Below, piece by piece: positions 9,794-18,581 of a stretch of DNA of 64,000 nucleotides. Location of the stretch: contig JAOGYN010000004.1 of NCBI GenBank assembly GCA_028112705.1, positions 1 to 64,000 of the forward strand. Reading direction: 5' to 3'. The position numbers and the translations under genes are program-made. Under the pieces are notes generated by a model. That model was not told the DNA's origin. It worked only from the letters and a program-made list of their open reading frames with translations, and ran no database searches. The DNA comes from GCA-002712045 sp028112705. Lineage in GTDB: Bacteria; Pseudomonadota; Alphaproteobacteria; Rhodobacterales; Rhodobacteraceae. Position 1 is the stretch's first letter. The number at the start of each line of letters is the position of its first letter.

Positions 9794-11214
9794 AAAGTGC
9801 CGCCCATTGCTTTAATAGGGGGAGTTGATCCTTTGAGTAAGGGACATATGTATCCATCCAAGCCAACTTTATTTTTCAAATCAGCTAATGCATTATTTCG
9901 CAAATCTTGGTCCAAGATAACGTCTACCGCCGTTGCAGCCATGACTGAAGCTGCATGTGTCATTCCTTTATATGCCATCGCACTTTTACCTTGAGCAACC
10001 ATTTGCCAAGAATGAAATGGTGTCCCAATTGCATAATTACCTCCCCACAATTGTACAGTTGGAACCACCCAACTAACGTCACCAACATCAGTTGACCCAC
10101 CTAAAGACTGCGGTGCCACACCTTTTGGAACAACAAAATTTGCTAAACTTGTGTCTTCTGCACGGACGATGCCTACACTCTTGTATGACTCATCAATGTC
10201 ATCAACTGAAAATGTTTTTGTAAAGTTATCTGCATAAGCATAGTCTTCTTTTTCAAACGAGGGTGGACCAACCATATCTAAATTTCGCTGCATGGCGTCA
10301 CAAAGAGGGTCGTTTGGAAGTATATTTGAAACTGCAGCTAAAATACTATCTGTTACTTCAGTTTCAGTCATAATTGCAGCGCCATTCGCCACTTTCCTTA
10401 CTCTTTCTAACAATTTTAACATTTCAGGTGTTGTCTCAGACCGTACTACATAACGAACTAAGGCATTTGCCTGAACAACATTTGGGGAGATTCCTCCTCC
10501 ATCTATAATCGCGTGATGCACTCGAGCCGTATCTGGCATATGTTCGCGTAAATAGTTCACACCAACACTCATTAACTCTGCAGCATCAAGAGCACTACGA
10601 CCCAGGTGTGGTGCACCAGCAGCATGAGAAGCACGACCTTTAAAAGAAAAATCAATACGGCAATTAGCCAACGAAGATCCTCTCATTACCGCTGGTATAC
10701 TGTGGGGGTGCCATGAAATGGCAATATCAACATCATCAAATACGCCATCACGCACCATAAATGTTTTTCCTGCTCCACCTTCTTCAGCAGGGCAACCGTA
10801 GTAACGGATCGTTCCTGCAGTCCCAGTTTCTTTTAACCAATCCCGAACGGCTACTGCCGCCAAAAAAGAAGCTGAACCAAGCATATTATGTCCACAACCA
10901 TGTCCATTTCCTCCCGAAATTAGCGCTTTTTGCTCAGGGAGATCAGCAACTTGGCTTAATCCAGCCAAAGCATCAAATTCTCCCAGGATTGCAATTACTG
11001 GCCCACCAGAGCCAGCCTCGCCCATGATAGCAGTCGGAATTCCTGCCACATTTTCAGTAATTTTAAAACCTTGATAAGATAATTCGTTGCGATGAAATTC
11101 CACTGATGATTTTTCAGCATAACAAGTCTCAGGCGTGTTCCACACATTATCTGCAAGTGTGAAAAACCTATCAGCATTTTGATCAATATAATTCCACACT
11201 GGATGTTCATTCAT
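9790..11214 (-). CDS. M20 family amidohydrolase, AbgB-like
   Basis: A 474-residue zinc peptidase of the M20D group. Metal-binding pieces are GNGHGCGHNMLG, PAEEGGAGK and SWHPHS; the dimerisation domain has FKGRASHAAG and GGGISPNVVQA. The nearest described relative is AbgB, a subunit that cleaves p-aminobenzoyl-glutamate. This is the first gene of the five-gene minus-strand operon and overlaps HyuA by four bases. It lies 122 bases from the divergent monooxygenase, leaving room for a shared regulatory region. A plausible role is removal of an N-acyl or N-aryl group from an amino acid before or after ring opening by HyuAB. No AbgA partner is present. Confidence 0.88.
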   Translation of the reverse strand: MNEHPVWNYIDQNADRFFTLADNVWNTPETCYAEKSSVEFHRNELSYQGFKITENVAGIPTAIMGEAGSGGPVIAILGEFDALAGLSQVADLPEQKALISGGNGHGCGHNMLGSASFLAAVAVRDWLKETGTAGTIRYYGCPAEEGGAGKTFMVRDGVFDDVDIAISWHPHSIPAVMRGSSLANCRIDFSFKGRASHAAGAPHLGRSALDAAELMSVGVNYLREHMPDTARVHHAIIDGGGISPNVVQANALVRYVVRSETTPEMLKLLERVRKVANGAAIMTETEVTDSILAAVSNILPNDPLCDAMQRNLDMVGPPSFEKEDYAYADNFTKTFSVDDIDESYKSVGIVRAEDTSLANFVVPKGVAPQSLGGSTDVGDVSWVVPTVQLWGGNYAIGTPFHSWQMVAQGKSAMAYKGMTHAASVMAATAVDVILDQDLRNNALADLKNKVGLDGYICPLLKGSTPPIKAMGGTL

Positions 11215-11336
11215 ATTATATTATCCCTCTTGTCTTTTAATAACGATTCCTATTTCTGAAGTTAAATTGATTAATTTGCGGGTGTACATAATAAATTCTT
11301 TTTTATTATAGTAATTTAAATTTGAAGGACCAAATT

Positions 11337-12944
11337 ATGCGACCATATGGAAGAGAACAACTTGAGTCATTATACTTTGAATATCCAAAGTTTAGAGCAC
11401 CCAAATTTAATAAAAACAAAGAGGAAGCAGTAGATGTCACAATTGTTGGCGCTGGTCCAATTGGCTTAACAGCAGCATTAACATTAGCAAAATATGGGGT
11501 ATCTTCAGTAATTTTAGAAGCGAAAGATACATTCAATGATGGTAGCCGCGCAATTTGTATAGCTAGGCAAAGTTTTCATATATTCGATACGCTAGGAGTG
11601 ATAAATCAATTTACAAAAAAAGCATTAGGATGGACAAAAGGTAGATCTTTTTATCGTGGCAAGCAAATATTAGAATTTGATATGCCTGATAGTAAAAATC
11701 AAAAATACCGCCCAATGTATAATTTGGAACAGCAATATATAGAAAAATTTCTTCACGATGAAGCCATAAAACAACCTAATATCGATATAAGATGGCAATC
11801 ACGTGTTGAGAACATAAATGTGCATAAAGACCATGCGATTTTAGAGATAAATGACCCAAGTCAGAACTATAAATTAAAGACGAAATGGGTTCTTGCTGCT
11901 GATGGAGCAAATAGTACAATACGCAACTCAATGAACTTACGCTTGAATGGTGAAAACTTTGAAGGGCGCTATATAATAGCAGATGTTCAGATGAAACACG
12001 ATTATCCAACCATCCGAAGAGCCTTATTTGATCCTGATTGCAGAAGAGGTGGAACTGTTCTAATCCATAAACAACCTGATGATATTTGGCGAATAGATTA
12101 TCAGATAACAAATGATGAAGATCCACTTGAAGCAGTAAAAGAAAGTACTGTTAGAGAACGCGTATCTGCAGTTCTTTTAGATATTGGCTACACAGGAAAG
12201 TGGGAATTAGAATGGTGGAGTAATTATTCTGCTAATACGTTAGCACTTGATAGTTATCAGCATGGGCCAGTTTTTTTTATTGGTGATAGTGCTCATATTG
12301 TTCCTATATTTGGTGTTAGGGGTTTAAATAATGGCCTAGCAGATGCCCAAAATATTAGCTGGAAGCTAGCTTTTTTACTAAAAGGAAAGGCTACAAAAGA
12401 ATTACTAAATAGCTACACAACTGAGAGACGTGGAGCAACTTTGGATGTTTTTTCTAATGCCATAAAATCAACAAGGTTTATGACACCACCCAGTTATGGA
12501 TGGTTAACGATGCGTGATGCTGCCTTGTCATTAGCACTTAGATATAAATTTGCAGGCGAACTAGCTAACCCACGACAAATGGAGCCTTACACTTATGTGA
12601 ATAGCCAAATAACGATGAAGGATGATCAAAGATTTAAATTAGGGCCAAAGCCAGGTGCGGTTATAGAAAATTTTTTGAATGGGAATAATTTTCTGAGTGA
12701 TGACTTAGACCCCAAATTTAACGTAATATGGTTTGGAAAAAAACCTGCTAAATATAAGCAAGCACTTAACCTAAATATAATTTATATTGATCCAGAATCT
12801 GAAATTTCAAAGCATTATGGTGCAATTGATGGTTCAGCTTACTTAATCAGACCAGACATGCACATTGTCGGTCGATGGTATCAAGCTGAATTAAAATCTA
12901 TTTTATCAACTTATCAAAAAATCCTAAATGGAGAAAGATTGTGA
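11337..12944 (+). CDS. FAD-dependent aromatic-ring monooxygenase, MhpA/UbiH-like
   Basis: A 535-residue group A flavin hydroxylase. The FAD-binding GxGxxG loop is at about residues 32-45 (VTIVGAGPIGLTAA), the DG motif is LAADGANSTIR, and the second FAD motif is FFIGDSAHIVPIFGVRGLN. Relatives hydroxylate phenolic acids such as 3-(3-hydroxyphenyl)propionate using NAD(P)H and oxygen. The frame is open from a TTG at 11322, but the ATG at 11337 has GAAGGA seven bases upstream and is the better start. Its stop overlaps the GTG of the DUF2783 gene by three bases. It is divergent from the hydantoinase operon, so both may serve one aromatic substrate. That is inference. Confidence 0.87.
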   Translation: MRPYGREQLESLYFEYPKFRAPKFNKNKEEAVDVTIVGAGPIGLTAALTLAKYGVSSVILEAKDTFNDGSRAICIARQSFHIFDTLGVINQFTKKALGWTKGRSFYRGKQILEFDMPDSKNQKYRPMYNLEQQYIEKFLHDEAIKQPNIDIRWQSRVENINVHKDHAILEINDPSQNYKLKTKWVLAADGANSTIRNSMNLRLNGENFEGRYIIADVQMKHDYPTIRRALFDPDCRRGGTVLIHKQPDDIWRIDYQITNDEDPLEAVKESTVRERVSAVLLDIGYTGKWELEWWSNYSANTLALDSYQHGPVFFIGDSAHIVPIFGVRGLNNGLADAQNISWKLAFLLKGKATKELLNSYTTERRGATLDVFSNAIKSTRFMTPPSYGWLTMRDAALSLALRYKFAGELANPRQMEPYTYVNSQITMKDDQRFKLGPKPGAVIENFLNGNNFLSDDLDPKFNVIWFGKKPAKYKQALNLNIIYIDPESEISKHYGAIDGSAYLIRPDMHIVGRWYQAELKSILSTYQKILNGERL

Positions 12945-13120
12945 CAAATAATGAGATGGAAAAAATATATGAAACACTTGCTATTAAAATAGATGAATTT
13001 GGCATAGATAAGTCAAATATATTTTTTGCCAAACTAGTTTTACTTTTAGCTAACGAATTAAATAATTTTGAGAAGATGGCTGCATATATTGAAGAAGCGA
13101 CTTTAGATTTAGATCATTAA
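12941..13120 (+). CDS. DUF2783-like small protein coupled to the monooxygenase
   Basis: A 59-codon gene starting with GTG inside the stop of the monooxygenase gene (…TTGTGACA). The product is acidic and helical: MEKIYETLAIKIDEFG, then FFAKLVLLLANEL, then IEEATLDL. Size, overall pattern and position directly behind a flavin monooxygenase fit the DUF2783 family, which in alphaproteobacteria is commonly found next to such enzymes. Its function is unknown; a stabilising or regulatory subunit is possible. It ends seven bases before the convergent ggt stop codon. Confidence 0.68.
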   Translation: MTNNEMEKIYETLAIKIDEFGIDKSNIFFAKLVLLLANELNNFEKMAAYIEEATLDLDH

Positions 13121-13127
13121 GCTATCA

Positions 13128-14885
13128 CTAAAATCCTAAAGCAATACCCTCTCGACGATAATCAGCAGCTCCATGCAGTCCTGCTGCACTCAATGAAATT
13201 GCATGTGTTCCAGAGTTAAGGGGTCTTATCTTAACGACAAACCCCAGTTCAATTAATTGGTCTGCCAATTTTTCTAACCCAGCACCCATTTCAATATCAA
13301 AAGTACCAAAGCGATTTATCAAGTTTGGAAAATCTATGGCTGCCTTTACATCCATACCCCAATCAATATGAGCAATTATTGTTTTCACAACGAAACCGAT
13401 TATTCCACTACCTCCAGTAGAACCCAAAACTAAAACTGGTTTATTATCTTTAAGAACTATCGTTGGAGACATTGAAGACCGGGGGCGTTTTACTGGCTCC
13501 ACTCTATTAGCGATTGGCACACCATCAATATTAGTTTTAAATGAAAAATCAGTTAATTCATTGTTTAATAAAAATCCACCTGGTGTCATCAACCGAGACC
13601 CAAAAGCATTTTCAATTGTTGTTGTCATTGCCAATGCGTTTCCATAACTATCCACAATGGATATATGCGATGTAGAAGGTAATTCTATACTTTGATCATC
13701 TGCATAAAAATTTGTTAAATTATAAGATGGCACACCCGGATGAACGTACTTCAAAGCGCGACCAGTTTGTAGAAGCTTTGCTCGTGCACCTAAATAGTCT
13801 TTATTGAGTAGTGCTTTAACAGGTACAAAAACAAAATCACTATCCGCCATGTATCGCCCACGATCAGCAAATGAAAGTCGAGAGGCATCACCAATCAATC
13901 TCCAAGCTTCAGCTGATTTTGGTCCAAGACTACGCAAATCAAAATTCTCGAGTATACCTAGAATAATACCAACAGATAATGCTCCTGATGAAGGTGGGCC
14001 CATACCACATATATCAAAACCTCTATATTTGGAGCAAATAGCCTCACGTTCTTTGACTTTATAATTATTAAGGTCACTTAAACTCAAAACACCTGGATTG
14101 TTATTCTTATTTTGAACAGTATTAACTATCCCTTTCGCAATCTCTCCAGAATAAAAACTCTTGGAGCCATTTAATGCTAACGTTTTTAGTGTTTCCGCAT
14201 AATGAGAATTTCGCAAGATCTCACCAGCTTTTATAAACTCTCCATTCAAACTGAAATAAGTCGCAGTAGAATTGAAAGTTTTTAGTCTTTCCTGATCGTA
14301 ATCAATGAGCTTTGCAAGTCTAGGTGAAACTTTAAAACCTGTCTCTGCAATATAGATCGCATCCATGAAAAGGGAACTCCACGTTTGATTACCCCACCGC
14401 TTCTGCGCAACTTCCATTAAAGCTGGCGTTCCAGGCACACCAACTGATAATCCGCCAACTACAGCTTCAAAAAATTTCAATGGCTTTCCATTTTTTCCCA
14501 AAAACATTTCTGGGTTAACTCCACTTGGAGCAGTCTCACGACCATCTAGAGTTGTGACTTCTTTTGTTTTTGCGTCAAACCAGACTAAAAATGCCCCACC
14601 ACCTAAGCCAGAGCTTTGAGGTTCAACCAAGCCTAACATTGCTTGTACAGCAACCATGGCATCAGCTGCAGTTCCACCATTTTGTAAAACTTTTGCTCCA
14701 ACCTCAGATGCTAATGGGTTAGCCGTGACTACCATCCAATTATCTGATCTTGCAGACTTGCCATTCACTTCAAACTTTAAGGATGTAGATCCTTCTGGAA
14801 AAATAGAATCTGTGATTTGCTCTTCAGCCAGAGCAATACTCACAGTCACAGATAAAATGTAAAAAAATATTAAAAAAATTCTCAT
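13128..14885 (-). CDS. ggt: Gamma-glutamyltranspeptidase precursor
   Basis: A 585-residue N-terminal nucleophile hydrolase that transfers or hydrolyses the gamma-glutamyl group of glutathione. The first 20 residues are a signal peptide (FFYILSVTVSIALA), so it acts in the periplasm. The nucleophile after self-cleavage is Thr405 in STSHISIVDSYGNALAMT, which starts the small subunit, and the substrate loop LLNNELTDFSF follows. The large-subunit motif NGGTAADAMVA is also present. It is monocistronic and convergent with the DUF2783 gene. A link to the hydantoinase/oxoprolinase operon through glutamate-containing compounds is possible but not shown. Confidence 0.93.
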   Translation of the reverse strand: MRIFLIFFYILSVTVSIALAEEQITDSIFPEGSTSLKFEVNGKSARSDNWMVVTANPLASEVGAKVLQNGGTAADAMVAVQAMLGLVEPQSSGLGGGAFLVWFDAKTKEVTTLDGRETAPSGVNPEMFLGKNGKPLKFFEAVVGGLSVGVPGTPALMEVAQKRWGNQTWSSLFMDAIYIAETGFKVSPRLAKLIDYDQERLKTFNSTATYFSLNGEFIKAGEILRNSHYAETLKTLALNGSKSFYSGEIAKGIVNTVQNKNNNPGVLSLSDLNNYKVKEREAICSKYRGFDICGMGPPSSGALSVGIILGILENFDLRSLGPKSAEAWRLIGDASRLSFADRGRYMADSDFVFVPVKALLNKDYLGARAKLLQTGRALKYVHPGVPSYNLTNFYADDQSIELPSTSHISIVDSYGNALAMTTTIENAFGSRLMTPGGFLLNNELTDFSFKTNIDGVPIANRVEPVKRPRSSMSPTIVLKDNKPVLVLGSTGGSGIIGFVVKTIIAHIDWGMDVKAAIDFPNLINRFGTFDIEMGAGLEKLADQLIELGFVVKIRPLNSGTHAISLSAAGLHGAADYRREGIALGF

Positions 14886-15052
14886 CAGAGATTTAATCCT
14901 TTCAAATACAAAACGATATTTTGTGATTTTGTTACTTGACCATTACTTATAAAGATATTGCAGCATACAATATTATAAAATTCAAAAAAAATACTACCAC
15001 AAATTTAAAAAATAGCTTTTATCCTGTTTAATGGCCTTGTATAGCGGTCAAC

Positions 15053-15142
15053 GGAGATGTGGCCGAGTGGTCGAAGGCGCTCCCCTGCTAAGGGAGTAGG
15101 CCCGGAAGGGTCTCGAGGGTTCGAATCCCTTCGTCTCTGCCA
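15053..15142 (+). tRNA. tRNA-Ser (anticodon GCU)
   Basis: A 90-base class II tRNA. The acceptor stem is GGAGAUG paired with CGUCUCU (one G-U at the end), the anticodon stem CUCCC/GGGAG encloses CUGCUAA with anticodon GCU, a long variable arm follows (AGGCCCGGAAGGGUCU), and the T arm is GAGGGUUCGAAUCCCUUC. The 3' CCA is encoded. It stands alone between ggt and the fusion gene, with no rRNA nearby. Confidence 0.96.
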
Positions 15143-15407
15143 TTACCCTTTTATGTGTTTTGATATTAAAAATAAGGGGGTTTGGTAATTTTATTATCTT
15201 TTCAGGAAGCTTATAAAGAGGGGTAAAATTAATTTATTAGGGTATGAACTAGCAACATTAGTATCACGCAAAAATAAGAATGATCGAATCTATATATTAA
15301 ATTTTATCCAAAGAATTAGTAACTATTGTTGGGCATAAACAGATTGGGAAAAACTGATTCATGTAGCTTATTAAAGAAATTTCTGGAATTTCTTTCTGTT
15401 ATAAAAA
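15143..15407. other. Gene-free interval with a weak AT-rich hairpin
   Basis: No convincing gene between tRNA-Ser and the fusion gene. An inverted repeat at 15373-15395 (AAAGAAATT with AATTTCTTT) sits just past the stop of the minus-strand fusion gene and could help end its transcript, but it lacks GC pairs and a clean T run, so I do not call it a terminator. Confidence 0.4.
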
Positions 15408-18400
15408 TTAAATTTCCTGCATTATTTTCTGCAAACATGATAAGATCATATCAATACCTTCTTCATCGATTGTCAACGGCGGACGGATCTTAAGGACATT
15501 ATCTTTAGGCCCTTCACTTCCCATTAGTATTCTGTGATCTCGCATACGGTTTTTAATATACGAACACAGATCAGGATCTTCCTCACGGGTCTTTCTATTT
15601 TTAACTAAATCTACACCACAAAATAAACCCATTCCCCTAACATCGCCTATTTGTGGAAAACTGTCCTGAAGTTCGTTCAAACCACCAAGCAACTTTTTAC
15701 CCATTAGATCTGCATTTTCTTGTAATTTTTCTTCATCAATAATTTCCAAAACCTCCTTTCCTATAAGACATGACAATGTAGAACCCCCAAAAGTAGAAAA
15801 AAATTCAGGGCCTTGTGCAAAGCTCTCAGCAATCTCATTTGAGGTTATTACAACCCCAATAGGGTGCCCATTTCCAATGGGCTTGCCCAAAACCACTATA
15901 TCAGGCTCAACCTCTTGCTGCTCAAACCCAAAATAATATTCTCCCAGGCGGCCTAATCCTGTTTGTACTTCATCAGCAACACATAATCCCCCTGCTTCTC
16001 GAATATGTTGATAAATATTTTTTAAATATCCTTCGGGAGGTATGATTTGTCCTGCAACAGAGGGAAATGTTTCAGCAACAAAACCGGCTAAACCTATTTG
16101 TTTGGACATTAAATTTGAAATAGCAGAGTTAACTAAATCTGCAAATTTTTTACCTCTCTTTAGGTCATCACGCTTAAATCGGCCTCGGTAATCATCTGGA
16201 AGATCTATCAACTCAACCCAATCTGCTTGCCCAACTCCTCCTTCAGCATTAAATTTATAGGCCGACATATCAACGGCTCCAGTAGTATTCCCATAATAAC
16301 CATGATCAAGTGTTACAATTCCCTTCAATCCAGTATGAGTACGCACTAATCGTAGAGCTAATTCATTCGCTTCAGATCCAGAGTTAACAAAAAAGCATGT
16401 ATCAAGTTTTGATGGAAATTTTGAAAGTATTTTTTTAGCAAAAGCTGTTTGTGCCTGATGAAGATAACGAGTGTTTGTATTTATCCTGCCCATCTGGTTA
16501 CTCACAATTCTTTGGATACGAGGATGTGCATGCCCGACATGGGGCACATTATTGTAAGCATCAAGGTAAGGGCGGGCCCATTCATCAAACATGTGATGCT
16601 TCCAACCGCGAACAAGCATTACTGGGTCTTCATAAGTGATAGATAAGTTTCGTCCAAAATGCTCTCGGCGTTCACTCAAAATTTCTTTTTTATTGCTGGG
16701 TGAGTAGTGTGCCATTTTATCTGGTAAATTCAATAGTGCGGCTGGGTTTGGGCATATACCATGCCACAAATACATCTCATCTGGATCGCCAACACCTGGC
16801 CAATCAGCCTCAATACCTTCAGTCATCAAAGCTAATTGAAAATGCAAATGAGGTGCCCAACCCCCATTCATTTTTTCATCACCCAGGTGACAGAAAAAAG
16901 TGCCCGCATCGATGGTATCCCCAACCTTTATACGTTCCATAAACTCTGGATTAAGATGTCCATAAAGAGTATAAAATATATCATTACCTGGTGTTTTATG
17001 TTCAAGAATAATTACCCCACCATAGTCTAGATATCCAACCCGATTTTCAGCCACAGCTACCCTTCCATCAAGAGGTGAATAAACTCGAGCACTGGTAGGC
17101 GCAAAAATATCAATAGCCAAATGTACTGTTCGCCTATCTGATGCTTTCCAGGGACCATTCCGAAAAGCAGGTTCTACATATATCAAACGTGGTTCATTAT
17201 AGTATCCCATCCAAAAGGCATCTTTATGTTCAATCTCTTCACCAACTCTGACAGCCTCCTCTGGAGGTAAAAAAAATGGATTTTTAGGCCAAAGAGAATT
17301 TTCCACAGATAATGACCCCATAGGTATTGAAGTTAAATCACGATCAAAAATTGGGAAAAATGAGCCGCGTTTTTCATTCAAATAAGCCAATACACGGTCT
17401 GCACCATCAACCACTGGCTTTCCACAAATGCTGCGTAGACGAGCAGCCATAAACTTTGGGTGTTTAAACTTTCTTTCTAAAAACCTCCAAGCCGGTTCTT
17501 GTGAAACAGTTATATAAGGATCATCAGGGTCATCTTTTGACATTAACGTGGAGTTAATAACACTAACTGCCAAGCGCATGCGTAATAAAGGCCAGATCAA
17601 ATCTAATTCACGAGTATCAAGTTGTAGAATGCTGTTGTAACCCTCGATCAGAGTAGCAAGTGCCACTTCTGGCTTTTCATGATCTAGGACAATATATGCT
17701 CCCGCAATAGCAACTTCACAAACGCGAGGTGCAAAACACATATCTCCCAGGTCCAAAATACCTGAAATTCTGGCTTTAATATTTAAATTAGAACTTACTA
17801 AAGTATTATGATCATTAATATCACCGTGGATTGGTTGAAATGGTTGTTTTTTGAGCAAGGGTAGGATACTTTTGTAATCTTTAATAATATTTTCAAGAAT
17901 ACATTTCCGCGATGAATCTTCGATTAAATCCAAATGATCTTCAACCCAACTAGCGTCACTTAAATTCCATTTTAAATCCCGGTGTAAAAATTCATGCTCA
18001 AATGATTTTAATGCCACATCACATTTTGCAATCATGCCACCTAGCTGGCTGATCAAATTTAAACTTTTATAACCATGGTCAACATACTTATGGCCAGGTA
18101 ACTTTTTAATTAGCCATAATAGGCTTATTTTACCAAATTCATCTTTACATTCTAGAAAATTTTGCCTGGAAAGAGTGGCCACCACCTCTGGGAAAGGCAA
18201 TTCAGGCTCTGATAATTTTAGGTGATTTAACGCTTTAATCTGCATATCTACAAAATCTTGCAAACACCCAGATCGCATAACTTTAAGCACATAATTCTTA
18301 TTACTATTTGCTTTTACTAAAATATTTAAATCAAATTCACCATCTAATGAACTTAGTTCAGCCTTTATGCCCCATTGTTGCTCTAAAATACTCTGCCAAA

Positions 18401-18413
18401 TTGCAAAACTCAT
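15408..18413 (-). CDS. APH-family kinase / M23 peptidase / class III aminotransferase-fold fusion
   Basis: A 1001-residue protein with three domains. Residues about 1-330 are an aminoglycoside-phosphotransferase-type kinase: IHGDINDHN with His196 and Asp198, then ILDLGD. Residues about 400-540 are a LytM/M23 domain with a full set of zinc ligands: His431 and Asp435 in HLAID, and the HxH pair His522/His524. Residues about 590-1001 are a class III PLP enzyme with ADEVQTGLGRLG and the PLP lysine Lys844 in LGKPIGNG. Similar fusions occur in other proteobacteria. In animals, hydroxylysine kinase belongs to the first family, and phospholyases for phosphohydroxylysine and phosphoethanolamine to the third. 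The kinase may therefore phosphorylate an amino alcohol that the PLP part breaks down. The role of the M23 part is unclear, and no signal peptide is visible. Confidence 0.88.
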   Translation of the reverse strand: MSFAIWQSILEQQWGIKAELSSLDGEFDLNILVKANSNKNYVLKVMRSGCLQDFVDMQIKALNHLKLSEPELPFPEVVATLSRQNFLECKDEFGKISLLWLIKKLPGHKYVDHGYKSLNLISQLGGMIAKCDVALKSFEHEFLHRDLKWNLSDASWVEDHLDLIEDSSRKCILENIIKDYKSILPLLKKQPFQPIHGDINDHNTLVSSNLNIKARISGILDLGDMCFAPRVCEVAIAGAYIVLDHEKPEVALATLIEGYNSILQLDTRELDLIWPLLRMRLAVSVINSTLMSKDDPDDPYITVSQEPAWRFLERKFKHPKFMAARLRSICGKPVVDGADRVLAYLNEKRGSFFPIFDRDLTSIPMGSLSVENSLWPKNPFFLPPEEAVRVGEEIEHKDAFWMGYYNEPRLIYVEPAFRNGPWKASDRRTVHLAIDIFAPTSARVYSPLDGRVAVAENRVGYLDYGGVIILEHKTPGNDIFYTLYGHLNPEFMERIKVGDTIDAGTFFCHLGDEKMNGGWAPHLHFQLALMTEGIEADWPGVGDPDEMYLWHGICPNPAALLNLPDKMAHYSPSNKKEILSERREHFGRNLSITYEDPVMLVRGWKHHMFDEWARPYLDAYNNVPHVGHAHPRIQRIVSNQMGRINTNTRYLHQAQTAFAKKILSKFPSKLDTCFFVNSGSEANELALRLVRTHTGLKGIVTLDHGYYGNTTGAVDMSAYKFNAEGGVGQADWVELIDLPDDYRGRFKRDDLKRGKKFADLVNSAISNLMSKQIGLAGFVAETFPSVAGQIIPPEGYLKNIYQHIREAGGLCVADEVQTGLGRLGEYYFGFEQQEVEPDIVVLGKPIGNGHPIGVVITSNEIAESFAQGPEFFSTFGGSTLSCLIGKEVLEIIDEEKLQENADLMGKKLLGGLNELQDSFPQIGDVRGMGLFCGVDLVKNRKTREEDPDLCSYIKNRMRDHRILMGSEGPKDNVLKIRPPLTIDEEGIDMILSCLQKIMQEI

Positions 18414-18581
18414 GATTTTATCTTTTATCTATTATTATTGGATCCCACCTATCGAGTAGAAATTTCCAATTTTCAAGTCTATTAATAATTTAGATGTAAA
18501 TAACTTATCCCATCATACCTTTTTACTTAAACTTGCAGATTAAAAATCATTTTTTTAAGCCAAGTATTCAAAACGTTTTCT

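Noticed and set aside
15373..15395. Terminator after the fusion gene
   Set aside because: The inverted repeat has almost no G-C pairs and is not followed by a T run.
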